This document shows, piece by piece, positions 53,076 to 61,779 of a DNA stretch of 64,000 nt (its first letter is position 1; every line of letters starts with the position of its first letter). The stretch is from Ignavibacteriales bacterium. GTDB lineage: Bacteria > Bacteroidota > Ignavibacteria > UBA10030. The stretch is from contig JAPLFR010000007.1 in the NCBI GenBank assembly GCA_026390575.1, positions 238,327-302,326 on the forward strand, read 5' to 3'. A model generated the notes under the pieces. The model did not search any database, was not told where the DNA came from, and saw only the letters and a list, made by a program, of their open reading frames with translations. The position numbers and the translations under genes are program-made.

Positions 53076-53999
53076 TTACGAATGTTGTTCCTGTGCGCTG
53101 AAAGCCTGCACGACCTTTTGTGCAATCTCGGCTCCTACGCGCGTCTGTGCTTCAACAGTCGAACCGCCGATGTGCGGAGATACGCTTACGCGCGGATGAT
53201 TGATAAGAGCTTTCTGTGCATCCGTTGGTGGTTCGTTCATAAACACATCAAGGCCTGCACCTGCGACTTTACCGGAATTCAATGCTTCCAGCAAAGCGGC
53301 TTCGTCTACCACACCGCCGCGCGCGCAATTGATAATAACCACACCATTCTTCATCATCTCAAATTCCTTTTTCCCGATGATAGGTCCTTGCTTTTTGTCG
53401 TACGGCAAGTGAAGCGTGATGAAGTCAGCGTTGGCTAGTACCTTCTCTTTTGTTGTTATTTCAACAAAGAAATCCATTGGTGTGAAAGGCGGATCGTACG
53501 CCAGTACGTGCATGCCGAACGCCAATCCTCGCCGCGCAACTTCCTTGCCGATATTGCCGAGACCGAGGATACCGAGGTTCTTCTTGAAAAGTTCTATGCC
53601 TTCTCCGTATTCTTTCTTCGGCCATTTGCCTTGCCGCATTTCCATCGAACTGACATGCAGGAAACGCGATACGGCAAGCATATGTGCTAAGGCGAGTTCA
53701 GCAACGGAAATCGTTGATGCTGCAGGTGTGTTCAAAACTTTTATGCCTTTGCTCTCGGCAAAGGGCACATCGATATTGTCGAGACCGACACCGCCGCGCG
53801 CGATAACTTTAAGTTTTTTTCCTTCCGTAATAACTTCCTTTGTTACTTTTGTTGCGGATCGAACAATGATGCAGTCATAGTCGCCGACCTTTTTAAGCAA
53901 TTCCTCTGGTGTCAGCTTGAGTTTATCTACCTTGTGACCAGCATCAGTAAGAATTTTTGCACCTTCTGGTGTGATTCCATCGGATACGAGAATGTTCAT
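53076..53999 (-). CDS. serA: D-3-phosphoglycerate dehydrogenase, short form
   Basis: An NAD-dependent 2-hydroxyacid dehydrogenase of 307 residues, catalysing the first step of serine synthesis from 3-phosphoglycerate. Start MNILVSDGITPEGAKIL at 53999, with GGAGTG just before it. Motifs are VIARGGVGLDNIDV, the NAD loop ILGLGNIGKEVARR, the arginine in INCARGGVVDEAAL and the His in VSPHIGGSTVEAQ. It lacks the C-terminal ACT or ASB regulatory domains, so allosteric serine feedback is not expected. Divergently arranged with serC. Confidence 0.9.
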   Translation of the reverse strand: MNILVSDGITPEGAKILTDAGHKVDKLKLTPEELLKKVGDYDCIIVRSATKVTKEVITEGKKLKVIARGGVGLDNIDVPFAESKGIKVLNTPAASTISVAELALAHMLAVSRFLHVSSMEMRQGKWPKKEYGEGIELFKKNLGILGLGNIGKEVARRGLAFGMHVLAYDPPFTPMDFFVEITTKEKVLANADFITLHLPYDKKQGPIIGKKEFEMMKNGVVIINCARGGVVDEAALLEALNSGKVAGAGLDVFMNEPPTDAQKALINHPRVSVSPHIGGSTVEAQTRVGAEIAQKVVQAFSAQEQHS

Positions 54000-54404
54000 A
54001 GCACACTCCATAGGATTGTTATAGTTGTATTCCTAAGGCAATCATTCTGTCTGATTACCAAGAGTCGCGAATGCCAAAGGAGAGTTAACTTGGTGAACTA
54101 TTTGCTTAGATAATACCAAAATTTTTTCTAACCAGCAACCATTCATGCTCATCGATTTTTATATATACTGCAGTAGTTGATTCTTCTATACCGTTGTAAT
54201 TGATTACTGTCGTTCTGCAATAATGTTTAGGATTTCAACGGCGCATTTAAAAATATATCCCTTTTCCATTCTATGAATAATATTAAACGCGAGCCATGAA
54301 TCTTTCTCAAGAAGCATATAGACAGTTAAAAGATTTTTTAGTATGTTAAAGCAAGTGTTCAACCTCCCAGATGTTTTTCGAAAAAATCAGAAAGGATTAT
54401 ACCT
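54000..54404. other. serA-serC divergent region, 405 bp
   Basis: It holds promoters for both genes and, in its centre, the remnant of a small minus-strand gene (listed separately). A GAAAGGATTATACCT segment before serC is the likely ribosome site. No operator was recognised. Confidence 0.4.
54106..54317 (-). pseudogene. Possible frameshifted small gene upstream of serC
   Basis: On the minus strand, an ATG at 54317 opens a frame with coding character (MLLEKDSWLAFNIIHRMEKG followed by YIFKCAVEILNIIAERQ) ending at 54204. A second, overlapping frame continues with TTVINYNGIEESTTAVYIKI and DEHEWLLVRKNFGII to a stop at 54106. Joined by one frameshift around 54205-54215 they would form a protein of about 70 residues. 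The upstream part of frame 1 stays open past the ATG. No family was recognised, so this could also be chance. Confidence 0.35.
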
Positions 54405-55490
54405 ATGGCACGAGCTCATAATTTCTTTGCTGGACCGGCTGTTCTTCCTCTTTCCGTTATTGAAGAGACACGTGACGCTGTTATGGATTTTGCCAACATA
54501 GGCGTTTCGATAATGGAAATTAGTCACCGCGACAAAGCGTTTGAAAAAGTAGTCACCGAAGCCCAGGCAGATGCATTGAATATCATGGGGTTATCGGCAG
54601 ATGAATATGCGGTAGTTTTTTTAGGGGGCGGTGCGAGCTTACAATTTGCTATGGTACCGGTGAACTTCCTCCAGAAGAAAGCCGACTATGTCAATACCGG
54701 CGAATGGGCGTCGAAAGCATTGAAGGAAGCGAAGATCCTTGGTGAAGCAGTAGAAGTAGCTTCTTCGAAAGCGACAAACTTTAATCAGATCCCGAAGGAT
54801 ATAAAATTCTCAGGCGATGCGGATTATGTTCACATCACAACGAATAATACTATATTTGGTTCTCAATGGAAAACAGATCCGGATGTCGGCAATGTCCCGT
54901 TGGTCTCGGATATGTCGTCCGATATGCTCGGCATTAAACGCAATTTTAAGAAATATAGCCTGATTTATGCCGGTGCTCAAAAAAATCTTGGACCATCCGG
55001 CGTTGCAATGGTGGTCATTAAAAAAGCATGGATGGAAGCAAAAGCAAAACAAAATTTACCATCGATGTTGAAATATAAAACACATGTTGATGCAGGCTCC
55101 CTCTATAATACTCCGCCGTGCCTGCCGATATTTGTTATCGGAAGAACGTTAAAATGGATTATAAAAGAAGGGGGATTGGAAGCTATCCAAGCCAGGAACG
55201 AAAAGAAAGCAAAACTGATTTATGATCTCTTCGATGCCTATCCTGCTTTTTACAAAGGCAATGTTGTGAACAAAGAAGATCGTTCGTTGATGAACGTAAC
55301 GTTCAACTTACCAACGCCTGAATTAGAAGAGAAATTCATTGCAGAAGCCAAGCCGAAGAAGATGCTCGGTCTGAAAGGACATCGCTCAGTTGGCGGTATG
55401 CGCGCTTCTATTTACAACGCCTGCCCAATGGAATCTGTAGAATTGCTTGCAAAGTTTATGGAAGAATTCTACAAGGCGAATAAAGAATAA
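54405..55490 (+). CDS. serC: Phosphoserine aminotransferase
   Basis: A 361-residue class V PLP aminotransferase for the second step of serine synthesis (3-phosphohydroxypyruvate plus glutamate). Motifs are NFFAGPAVLPLSVIEETRD at the N-terminus, SHRDKAFEKVV, FLGGGASLQFAMVP and VSDMSSDMLG. The PLP lysine is in YAGAQKNLGPSGVAMVVI (about residue 195), and the C-terminus has GHRSVGGMRASIYNACPME. Length and motifs are standard. Expression is likely linked to the divergent serA. A clear terminator follows. Confidence 0.95.
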   Translation: MARAHNFFAGPAVLPLSVIEETRDAVMDFANIGVSIMEISHRDKAFEKVVTEAQADALNIMGLSADEYAVVFLGGGASLQFAMVPVNFLQKKADYVNTGEWASKALKEAKILGEAVEVASSKATNFNQIPKDIKFSGDADYVHITTNNTIFGSQWKTDPDVGNVPLVSDMSSDMLGIKRNFKKYSLIYAGAQKNLGPSGVAMVVIKKAWMEAKAKQNLPSMLKYKTHVDAGSLYNTPPCLPIFVIGRTLKWIIKEGGLEAIQARNEKKAKLIYDLFDAYPAFYKGNVVNKEDRSLMNVTFNLPTPELEEKFIAEAKPKKMLGLKGHRSVGGMRASIYNACPMESVELLAKFMEEFYKANKE

Positions 55491-55532
55491 AACAACATCC
55501 TGAATTTGTCTCAGAATTCATATTAATAATAC

Positions 55533-55577
55533 AAATGCCGTTGATCAGATATACGACCAACGGCATTTTGTTTTTAT
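55533..55577 (+). terminator. Intrinsic terminator of serC
   Basis: AAATGCCGTTG/CAACGGCATTT, 11-bp stem with 14-nt loop, then TTGTTTTTA. It lies 43 bp after the serC stop. Confidence 0.85.
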
Positions 55578-55624
55578 CAGAATATCCTTTTTACAACATT
55601 ATAAAATGAACACACAAAACGTGT

Positions 55625-58600
55625 TCACTTTGTCATCAACATCTTCATTGTCTGGTTAAACGGCTTCGATCCATTTTGCGGAGTTGCTGTAAAACGCGCG
55701 AAATATATTCCGCTTGCCAGATGAGATCCATCAAAGCTCGCAGTGTACGTTCCCGCTTCTCTTGTACCATCAACCAAGGTTGCTGCTACCCGGCCTAACA
55801 TATCATACACTCGTAGAGATACAACATATTGCATCCCTACGTCGGGTAATTGATAATTAATCACTGTTGTAGGATTAAAAGGATTGGGATAGCTACGAAC
55901 AAGAATGGTCTCATTGTTCGTTTGTGTCAGAGTCTTTTCAGACAACCCCGGCTGTAGTGGATTTATCAAATGAGATTCTACTTTTGGAGCGTAAGTCCAT
56001 AGTGCCTGTTGCACAGATGGATCATCATTGTACTTGTTTTTCAAGACCTCAGTAATTGTACCTAAGTCCTTTGCAGAACCGGATGAAGAAAATGCATTAT
56101 AGAATTGATCAAGCAAAGCATATTTTTCATACTCTGTATTTGGATTTGATGAAACAACTTGAGATAAGAGACTCATTGCATCTGAGTGCCGAGAATTCTG
56201 AATGTATATCTGAGCTAACGCTAATTGGAGCAACGGATCCTTGCCGCCAAGTTTCTCGAGAAATTGCGTACAAGCATTAAGCAATTGTTTGTCCTGTCGT
56301 TCTCGGCAAAGAGCAATCATTGCAGGGCTTATGCATTTTGCATCCTCAATATTGTCTGTATTGGTTAACAATTTGCAAAGATTGTTTTTTGCTCCGTCAT
56401 AATCTTGCTTTGCTCTCAAATCCATAATTGAACGTATCTGCGCTTTCAGGGTTCCATCTGCAGGAGTTCCTGAAGCTATCTTGGCTAAGGATAGTGTTTG
56501 TATCCCTTCTTCCGTTAATGCCGATGGCACAATCTTTGGCGCACCTCCCCCGGGATTATAAGTGAGAGCAGGATACCATTCAATGTAGGAGTTATTATAT
56601 GTTTGGAACCAGTTAGGATCAGGAGTTGCCGATCCCCACCAATTGTTCTCAGCCATAACATCACTATATCCGCTGGCATATATACGGGCAGATGATGAGC
56701 CTGTGATATTATTATATCCATAATATGAATTATACTGTGATCCCACATAAGGATAAGAATAGCTGCCGGTATAAATTCCATACAATCCGCCCGTAATCAG
56801 ATTATTTCCATAATAGGCAGCGAATCCAATTTTCCCAAAGCTCGGAGAGGCACAATAACTGCACGAGATGCCACCGAAGGAATTACTTGATAATGTGTTT
56901 CCATAGATGTTGCCGTTCGTATTGAAGAAAACTACCCCAAAGCCGCCGTTCGAGCTAACTGTGTCAGCATAAATCTCCGGAGAATCGGCATTTGAAAAAT
57001 ATATTCCATTTGTGTTATAGTTAACATTGTTAGTGATATTGCAATGGCGTATTGCAAAGCCAGTTGCCTCTATGACACTTACGGCTGATCCTCCGTAAGA
57101 GAGCACATTGCTCACATTGCAATATTCCATTACAGAGTTGTTTGCACCCGATCCATTCATGAAGATCCCGCTCCAAGTGGATGAAGGTGAAGTGCCGGTG
57201 AATGTAATACGTTGGGAAGAGGTGCCAACAGCGTGTAACACTCCATTTATTGTTAGGTTCGTTCCGCTTGCAAAACGCAATGTAGTTCCTGGTTGAATTG
57301 TAAGTGTTACACCGCTATTTACAGTGACGTTACTTGAAATATTCCAATCACCATAAGATAGTACTGTATTCTGATTAATAACATATTCGTTCAATCCTCT
57401 GTGGATATCAATTGAATAAACTCCGTTGTTGCAACTATTTATTTTGAAGCCAAAACCGGTAGTGGAACGATTCTTGCCTTGGTTGTTAGGGTTAGTCCAC
57501 GGAGAAAACTTATCATTATACCCCAACCTGAAAGCATCCTTTCCATCTCCCTGATATCGTACATCCATTACTGGTAGCCCATTGATATTTTCTGTAAAAT
57601 GGATTGAAGCCGGTGTTTTTGGTACTCCACCCCATATCCATGGAATAAATTCCAGATCATGATAACCCGTTTGTCTGTCTGAGCCTAGGTTTTTATATAC
57701 AGGTAGATTCCCGGATCCCCAAGGATTTGGGACTTGTTGATTTACTATCCAATCGTATCTACCATCTGCAGGAATCATTCTAAAATTTGCTGAAGATGGA
57801 TTATCATTAGATGATGATGGTGTAGTAGCATCTTTCCGTAATACATATAAACCCGGTTCTATATTGCCAAACGCACGCGTAGTTTCCCAATATGATGTTG
57901 CCTGATGGTTCTCAATATAGAAGTATTGTCCTGTAGAAGGATCTACTTCCAATGCATAAGCGTCGCCGGTCGACACATAATCTCTCAACGTCATATTGGG
58001 ATAAGTTTGCAACGAGCCAGCTTGAATTATTTGCAGGGTTATCCAACCCAATCTACTACGCTCAAAAGAATTTGCCACCATGCTTTTGATACCGAATGAA
58101 GAAAGCATTCCCCAAAAACCAAAACCGCAATGATAATCATTATGCCCTAAAAGATAATGAGCCACTTCATGAACTACTATACGGAATCTCGACTGATATC
58201 CATAAAAAGCAAGATCTCTTATAGTAACACCAGATCCATAATCATTAGCGTATATTTTCCTTGAACCACCATCAACTTCGAAATAATTATAATCGAAATT
58301 AGAAGTGAAACCTAAACTTCCATAATCATTGTCAAAGTTCAACGATATTTTTATATCAGACTCATTAGGGAGTTCTTTTGCAATATTTCTCCAGACAAAG
58401 ATTATCATATCAACTTTTCCGTCAGGTATATTATTTTTATCCGAATTCCAGTTGTCAAATTCGGCAAAATCCCAAGATGCATCAAGTTGTTGCAGTATTT
58501 CCTTTTGGATATCCCATCTTTTCTTTATTGGACTTTGGCTTAAGTACCATTGCCTCGAATGCGGAGCAGTTGCAGAAACTGTTTTTCCAATTAATTTAAA

Positions 58601-58921
58601 ATTATTAAACGACATATCATTGAAATAATGAGTAAGAGATCCTTGCGTCGGACTGCTTGTCCAAGTTTGGTTTATCCAATTTCCCATACTTGCAGGAGCT
58701 TGACCCTTTACCCAAGTGGCGTTGTTTATATCGTATGTATCATCTGGGAATTGAGCAAAAACAATTAACACATTAACTGTTCCTATAGAAGGAAGGATAT
58801 TGCCATAAGGTGGTGGAATTGATGGTGGCGAAATAAGACAATGCATTGATTCCTCTTGTGCAAAAACAACAATGCAGTATACAACTGAAACAAAGAATGT
58901 TTGAAATAAGATTTTTTTCAT
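55625..58921 (-). CDS. Secreted M6-like metalloprotease with parallel beta-helix and T9SS sorting domain
   Basis: A 1098-residue exported protein. Signal peptide at residues 1-21. An M6-like peptidase region (about 40-420) with the zinc motif RIVVHEVAHYLLGHNDYH (HExxH, about residue 250) is followed by a linker. A right-handed parallel beta-helix (about 500-770) has repeated turns such as NITNNVNYNTNGIYFSNADS and SSNGGFGVVFFNTNGNIYGN. A helical TPR-like segment (about 830-990) precedes the type-A T9SS C-terminal domain: SYPNPFNPTTVINYQL, VYDMLGRVAATLV, ASGIYFARFTA. It should pass the outer membrane by type IX secretion and be released or anchored. The protease-plus-helix arrangement suggests surface polymer degradation or adhesion. 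Confidence 0.82.
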   Translation of the reverse strand: MKKILFQTFFVSVVYCIVVFAQEESMHCLISPPSIPPPYGNILPSIGTVNVLIVFAQFPDDTYDINNATWVKGQAPASMGNWINQTWTSSPTQGSLTHYFNDMSFNNFKLIGKTVSATAPHSRQWYLSQSPIKKRWDIQKEILQQLDASWDFAEFDNWNSDKNNIPDGKVDMIIFVWRNIAKELPNESDIKISLNFDNDYGSLGFTSNFDYNYFEVDGGSRKIYANDYGSGVTIRDLAFYGYQSRFRIVVHEVAHYLLGHNDYHCGFGFWGMLSSFGIKSMVANSFERSRLGWITLQIIQAGSLQTYPNMTLRDYVSTGDAYALEVDPSTGQYFYIENHQATSYWETTRAFGNIEPGLYVLRKDATTPSSSNDNPSSANFRMIPADGRYDWIVNQQVPNPWGSGNLPVYKNLGSDRQTGYHDLEFIPWIWGGVPKTPASIHFTENINGLPVMDVRYQGDGKDAFRLGYNDKFSPWTNPNNQGKNRSTTGFGFKINSCNNGVYSIDIHRGLNEYVINQNTVLSYGDWNISSNVTVNSGVTLTIQPGTTLRFASGTNLTINGVLHAVGTSSQRITFTGTSPSSTWSGIFMNGSGANNSVMEYCNVSNVLSYGGSAVSVIEATGFAIRHCNITNNVNYNTNGIYFSNADSPEIYADTVSSNGGFGVVFFNTNGNIYGNTLSSNSFGGISCSYCASPSFGKIGFAAYYGNNLITGGLYGIYTGSYSYPYVGSQYNSYYGYNNITGSSSARIYASGYSDVMAENNWWGSATPDPNWFQTYNNSYIEWYPALTYNPGGGAPKIVPSALTEEGIQTLSLAKIASGTPADGTLKAQIRSIMDLRAKQDYDGAKNNLCKLLTNTDNIEDAKCISPAMIALCRERQDKQLLNACTQFLEKLGGKDPLLQLALAQIYIQNSRHSDAMSLLSQVVSSNPNTEYEKYALLDQFYNAFSSSGSAKDLGTITEVLKNKYNDDPSVQQALWTYAPKVESHLINPLQPGLSEKTLTQTNNETILVRSYPNPFNPTTVINYQLPDVGMQYVVSLRVYDMLGRVAATLVDGTREAGTYTASFDGSHLASGIYFARFTATPQNGSKPFNQTMKMLMTK

Positions 58922-58952
58922 GGTAGTGCCTTTTCATACTAGTTTTGAAAAA

Positions 58953-59822
58953 TTATTTGATATACAGCATTTTCTTCGAAAACATTGTATTTCCAGTTGT
59001 CAACTTATAAATGTAGACACCACTTGCCAAATCGCGGGCATCGAATGTAATTTTATAGCTGCCTTTTTGCTGGCGTTCTTTTACTAATGTTTTCACCTCC
59101 TCTCCTAACAAATTGTAAACTATTAATATTATGTTGCTACTAGTTCTCAAATCGTATTCTATTGTAGTGATTGGATTAAATGGATTTGGATAATTCTGAT
59201 GGAGTTCAAAATCTGCTATTACTATTTTCGGTTGATCATTTACTGAAGTTATGGTACCTAAAGTATCCCCATTAATAATGCAGCCCAAAAGAATTCTTTC
59301 AGGTCCACTTTCAACATCATACTCGTAATATTCACCAATGCCACTTACAAGCAGAACATATCTTTCGAATACTGCACTTTCTGTAATAACAGTATCCCCT
59401 GGTTGCGGCCGGTAATAGCCTACTTCTTTAACGTACCTATCTTTCCCAAAAATAAAGGATTGATAAACATTATCTACTCGCGCTATTGTTCTTGGCGCAT
59501 CAGGAATAAATGTCCATGTTTCTCCTGAATCAGCAGCCAGCTTGTAAAAACAATATAGCACGGTATCAAGTACTGGATGCATCAAATACACATTGTAAGA
59601 TGTATCTATCATACGATCTGCTTTATTTAAGGAATAGTAATACAGATATTTATTACCTTTGCTATCGATCGAATCACGAATAATTTTAGTTTTTTGAAGA
59701 CCGGACTGTGTGTCATATTCCCATGCATTCCCAACAGAAGAAGGAAAGTAACTTGCAGGGTCAGGCTCTTGTGCATTGAGATTCGCAGTTATAAATACAA
59801 ATAATGCAATGAACTTTTTCAT
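58953..59822 (-). CDS. Secreted protein with T9SS type-A sorting domain
   Basis: A 289-residue exported protein with signal peptide (KKFIALFVFITANLNA). The mature N-terminal part (PASYFPSSVGNAWEYDTQSG, YLYYYSLNKADRMIDT, VERYV-like beta strands) is typical of a small secreted beta domain of unknown function. The last ~85 residues form a T9SS sorting domain: HQNYPNPFNPITTIEYDL, LIVYNLLGEEVKTLV, ASGVYIYKLTTGNTMFSKKM. Found just upstream of the M6-like protein on the same strand (31 bp), so likely one operon of cell-surface products. Confidence 0.8.
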   Translation of the reverse strand: MKKFIALFVFITANLNAQEPDPASYFPSSVGNAWEYDTQSGLQKTKIIRDSIDSKGNKYLYYYSLNKADRMIDTSYNVYLMHPVLDTVLYCFYKLAADSGETWTFIPDAPRTIARVDNVYQSFIFGKDRYVKEVGYYRPQPGDTVITESAVFERYVLLVSGIGEYYEYDVESGPERILLGCIINGDTLGTITSVNDQPKIVIADFELHQNYPNPFNPITTIEYDLRTSSNIILIVYNLLGEEVKTLVKERQQKGSYKITFDARDLASGVYIYKLTTGNTMFSKKMLYIK

Positions 59823-59837
59823 TGTTTTTCCGTTTTC

Positions 59838-59906
59838 TTATTTGCAATAAATCATTTTCTTTGAATTAACTTTATCTCCGACAATAAAGGTATGAATGTT
59901 CATTAC
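59838..59906 (-). pseudogene. Remnant of a T9SS C-terminal sorting domain
   Basis: The minus-strand frame ending at 59838 finishes GVMNIHTFIVGDKVNSKKMI, then YCK and stop. This parallels the neighbour's ending GVYIYKLTTGNTMFSKKMLY, IK and stop in order and spacing. The upstream part of the 72-codon frame (to 60056) has no homology. It looks like a decayed duplicate of the tail of a T9SS cargo gene. Confidence 0.35.
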
Positions 59907-60206
59907 ACCGTTGAAAATGTGTAAATATTTGACACTGGAAATAGTATTCAGCAATAATAAACCCATCATCAAACGATTGTTTTTATCCTTTATAGGATTA
60001 TTTTTCCTGATCTTTTGAGAACTTTCTGAAGGGTTCTGATATCCCTGTGTGTTCATTAAGCCCGATCCCTTCTTCTATCCACGTAAGAATAGAATTCAAA
60101 AAACATCAGCCTCTCATGTGGTAAACTCCCATTGCCTCACTACCGCAACTACCGAGAGATTAATGAAAGTTGTTCGTTCTGTCAAGATTTATTTTGCCAT
60201 TATTTG

Positions 60207-60223
60207 TGTCGTATTTTAACAAG
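60207..60223 (+). promoter_or_regulatory. 17-bp motif TGTCGTATTTTAACAAG, copy 3
   Basis: Exact match to 14389-14405. It lies 129 bp upstream of the PLP enzyme ATG. Downstream similarity with copy 1 (TCTGT.. C.GATTTGG-like) extends to about 60247. Confidence 0.5.
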
Positions 60224-60351
60224 TGATCTGTCACAGATTTGGCTACAGGGATTAGCGTTGTTTTTCCTTTTTGTTTCTCTTAATTGACTTTCAAGAATTT
60301 TCCCGTACCTTCTTCCACAACAAATTTCCCACCACATTCACGGGGTGCTTT

Positions 60352-61623
60352 ATGGATAAAGAACTTATTTCCAACGGAAAGAAGAAATTATTAAAGCCCG
60401 AGACTCTGATGATGGGCTACGGCTACAAACCGGAATGGTCGGAAGGAGCAGTGAAATGCCCGATTTTTCAGACCTCCACCTTTGTATTTGAAAACGCAAA
60501 AGATGGAAAAGAATTTTTCGAGATGGCTCATGGCGTGCGTGAACCAGGCAAACACGGCGCTGGACTCATCTACAGTCGAATCAACAATCCCGATCTGGAA
60601 ATTCTCGAAGACCGACTCACAGTATGGGATGAAGCTGAAGCATGTGCTGTGTTTGACAGCGGAATGGCTGCAATCAGCACGGCAGTGCTTGAGCTGCTGA
60701 AGCCGGGAGACGTCCTCTTGAGCAGCAAACCGATCTATGGCGGCACTGAACACCTTTTTGAAACCGTACTGACAAAATTCGGTATCAAGACATTAGAATT
60801 TGGCGTTCATCATACAAAGCAGCAGATCATTGAGATGGTGAAACAGGCAGGTGCCGCAGATAAGCTTCGGATGATCTTCTTTGAAACACCTGCAAATCCA
60901 ACAAACTGCCTGATTGATATTGATATGTGTGTTGATATTGCAAAGCATTTTTCAACAACGGAACGCAAAGTTTTTACCGCGCTGGATAATACATTTCTCG
61001 GGCCTGTCTTCCAACATCCCATCAAGCATGGCATTGACCTTGTTCTCTATTCGGCAACAAAGTATATCGGCGGCCATAGTGATGTCGTAGCCGGTGCCTG
61101 CCTCGGCTCCAAAGAGCTCATCAACCGCATTAAATCGCTGCGCGTTGCTCTCGGTTCCATGGCAAGTCCATTGACAGGCTGGCTGCTCATGCGCAGTCTC
61201 GAGACCCTCAAAATGCGCATGACCACCGCCGCACTGAGCGCAGAAGAAATTGCCGAATGGTTGACGAAACATCCCAAAGTGGAGAAAGTGTTGTATCTTG
61301 GTCTCTTGAAAGAGGGCGATCCGCAATATGCCATCTATAAAAAACAATGCCTCTCTCCTGGAGCAATGATCAGTTTTATTATCAAGGGCGATGAACAAGC
61401 GTCGTTCCGATTTCTTGATTCGCTCAAGATGATAAAGCTTGCAGTCAGTCTTGGCGGGACGGAATCGCTTGCCGAACATCCGGCTGCAATGACACATTCA
61501 GCAGTGGAACCGCAAAAACGCAAAGAGTTTGGAATAACAGATAACCTCGTTCGTCTTTCGGTAGGTGTCGAAGCAGTGGAAGATATTATATGGGATTTGG
61601 ATCAGGCATTGGCACAAATATAA
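60352..61623 (+). CDS. Cys/Met metabolism PLP enzyme (cystathionine gamma-synthase / methionine gamma-lyase type)
   Basis: A 423-residue PLP fold type I enzyme of transsulfuration. Motifs are VKCPIFQTSTFVF, YSRINNPDLEILEDRL, the substrate loop region FDSGMAAISTAVLELL, SSKPIYGGTEHLF, ALDNTFLGPVF and the PLP lysine in LYSATKYIGGHSDVVAGA (about residue 234). The C-terminal region (LAVSLGGTESLAEHPAAMTHS) is intact. The frame opens at TTG 60271, but ATG 60352 with GGGGTG before it is chosen. Family members include cystathionine gamma-synthase, gamma-lyase and methionine gamma-lyase, which cannot be separated reliably from sequence alone. Length is a little longer than the usual ~390. Confidence 0.88.
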   Translation: MDKELISNGKKKLLKPETLMMGYGYKPEWSEGAVKCPIFQTSTFVFENAKDGKEFFEMAHGVREPGKHGAGLIYSRINNPDLEILEDRLTVWDEAEACAVFDSGMAAISTAVLELLKPGDVLLSSKPIYGGTEHLFETVLTKFGIKTLEFGVHHTKQQIIEMVKQAGAADKLRMIFFETPANPTNCLIDIDMCVDIAKHFSTTERKVFTALDNTFLGPVFQHPIKHGIDLVLYSATKYIGGHSDVVAGACLGSKELINRIKSLRVALGSMASPLTGWLLMRSLETLKMRMTTAALSAEEIAEWLTKHPKVEKVLYLGLLKEGDPQYAIYKKQCLSPGAMISFIIKGDEQASFRFLDSLKMIKLAVSLGGTESLAEHPAAMTHSAVEPQKRKEFGITDNLVRLSVGVEAVEDIIWDLDQALAQI

Positions 61624-61699
61624 TTAGATATCAAAACCTTACATTTCAGGGGCGTCACGGCCATACCGTGAAGCATACCTTCATGTATAACTTTGTTTC

Positions 61700-61755
61700 A
61701 GTCACGAAATCCTGCCCGACTGCTGACGCAGTCACGCAGGCGGGAATTCGTGACT
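61700..61755. repeat. Large imperfect hairpin between the two PLP enzyme genes
   Basis: GTCACGAAATCCTGCC and GGCGGGAATTCGTGAC pair in 14 of 16 positions as inverted arms, with an inner GACTGC/GCAGTC stem. It is not coding if the next gene starts at 61780. It could be a terminator or a dispersed repeat. Confidence 0.55.
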
Positions 61756-61779
61756 GCCAAGATAAATGGTACAATTGCT

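Larger units (their letters stand above)
59823..60351. other. Divergent intergenic region, 529 bp
   Basis: It holds a remnant of a T9SS sorting domain (59838-60056), the third copy of the 17-bp motif (60207-60223), and the start region of the PLP enzyme gene. No SAM or other riboswitch could be recognised upstream of the sulfur amino-acid gene. The rest shows nothing identifiable. Confidence 0.45.

Noticed and set aside
60160..60351. Possible SAM or other riboswitch upstream of the Cys/Met PLP enzyme
   Set aside because: The conserved SAM-I elements (AAGAGAGGTGGAGGGA-type start) are absent and no paired helices of that layout were seen.
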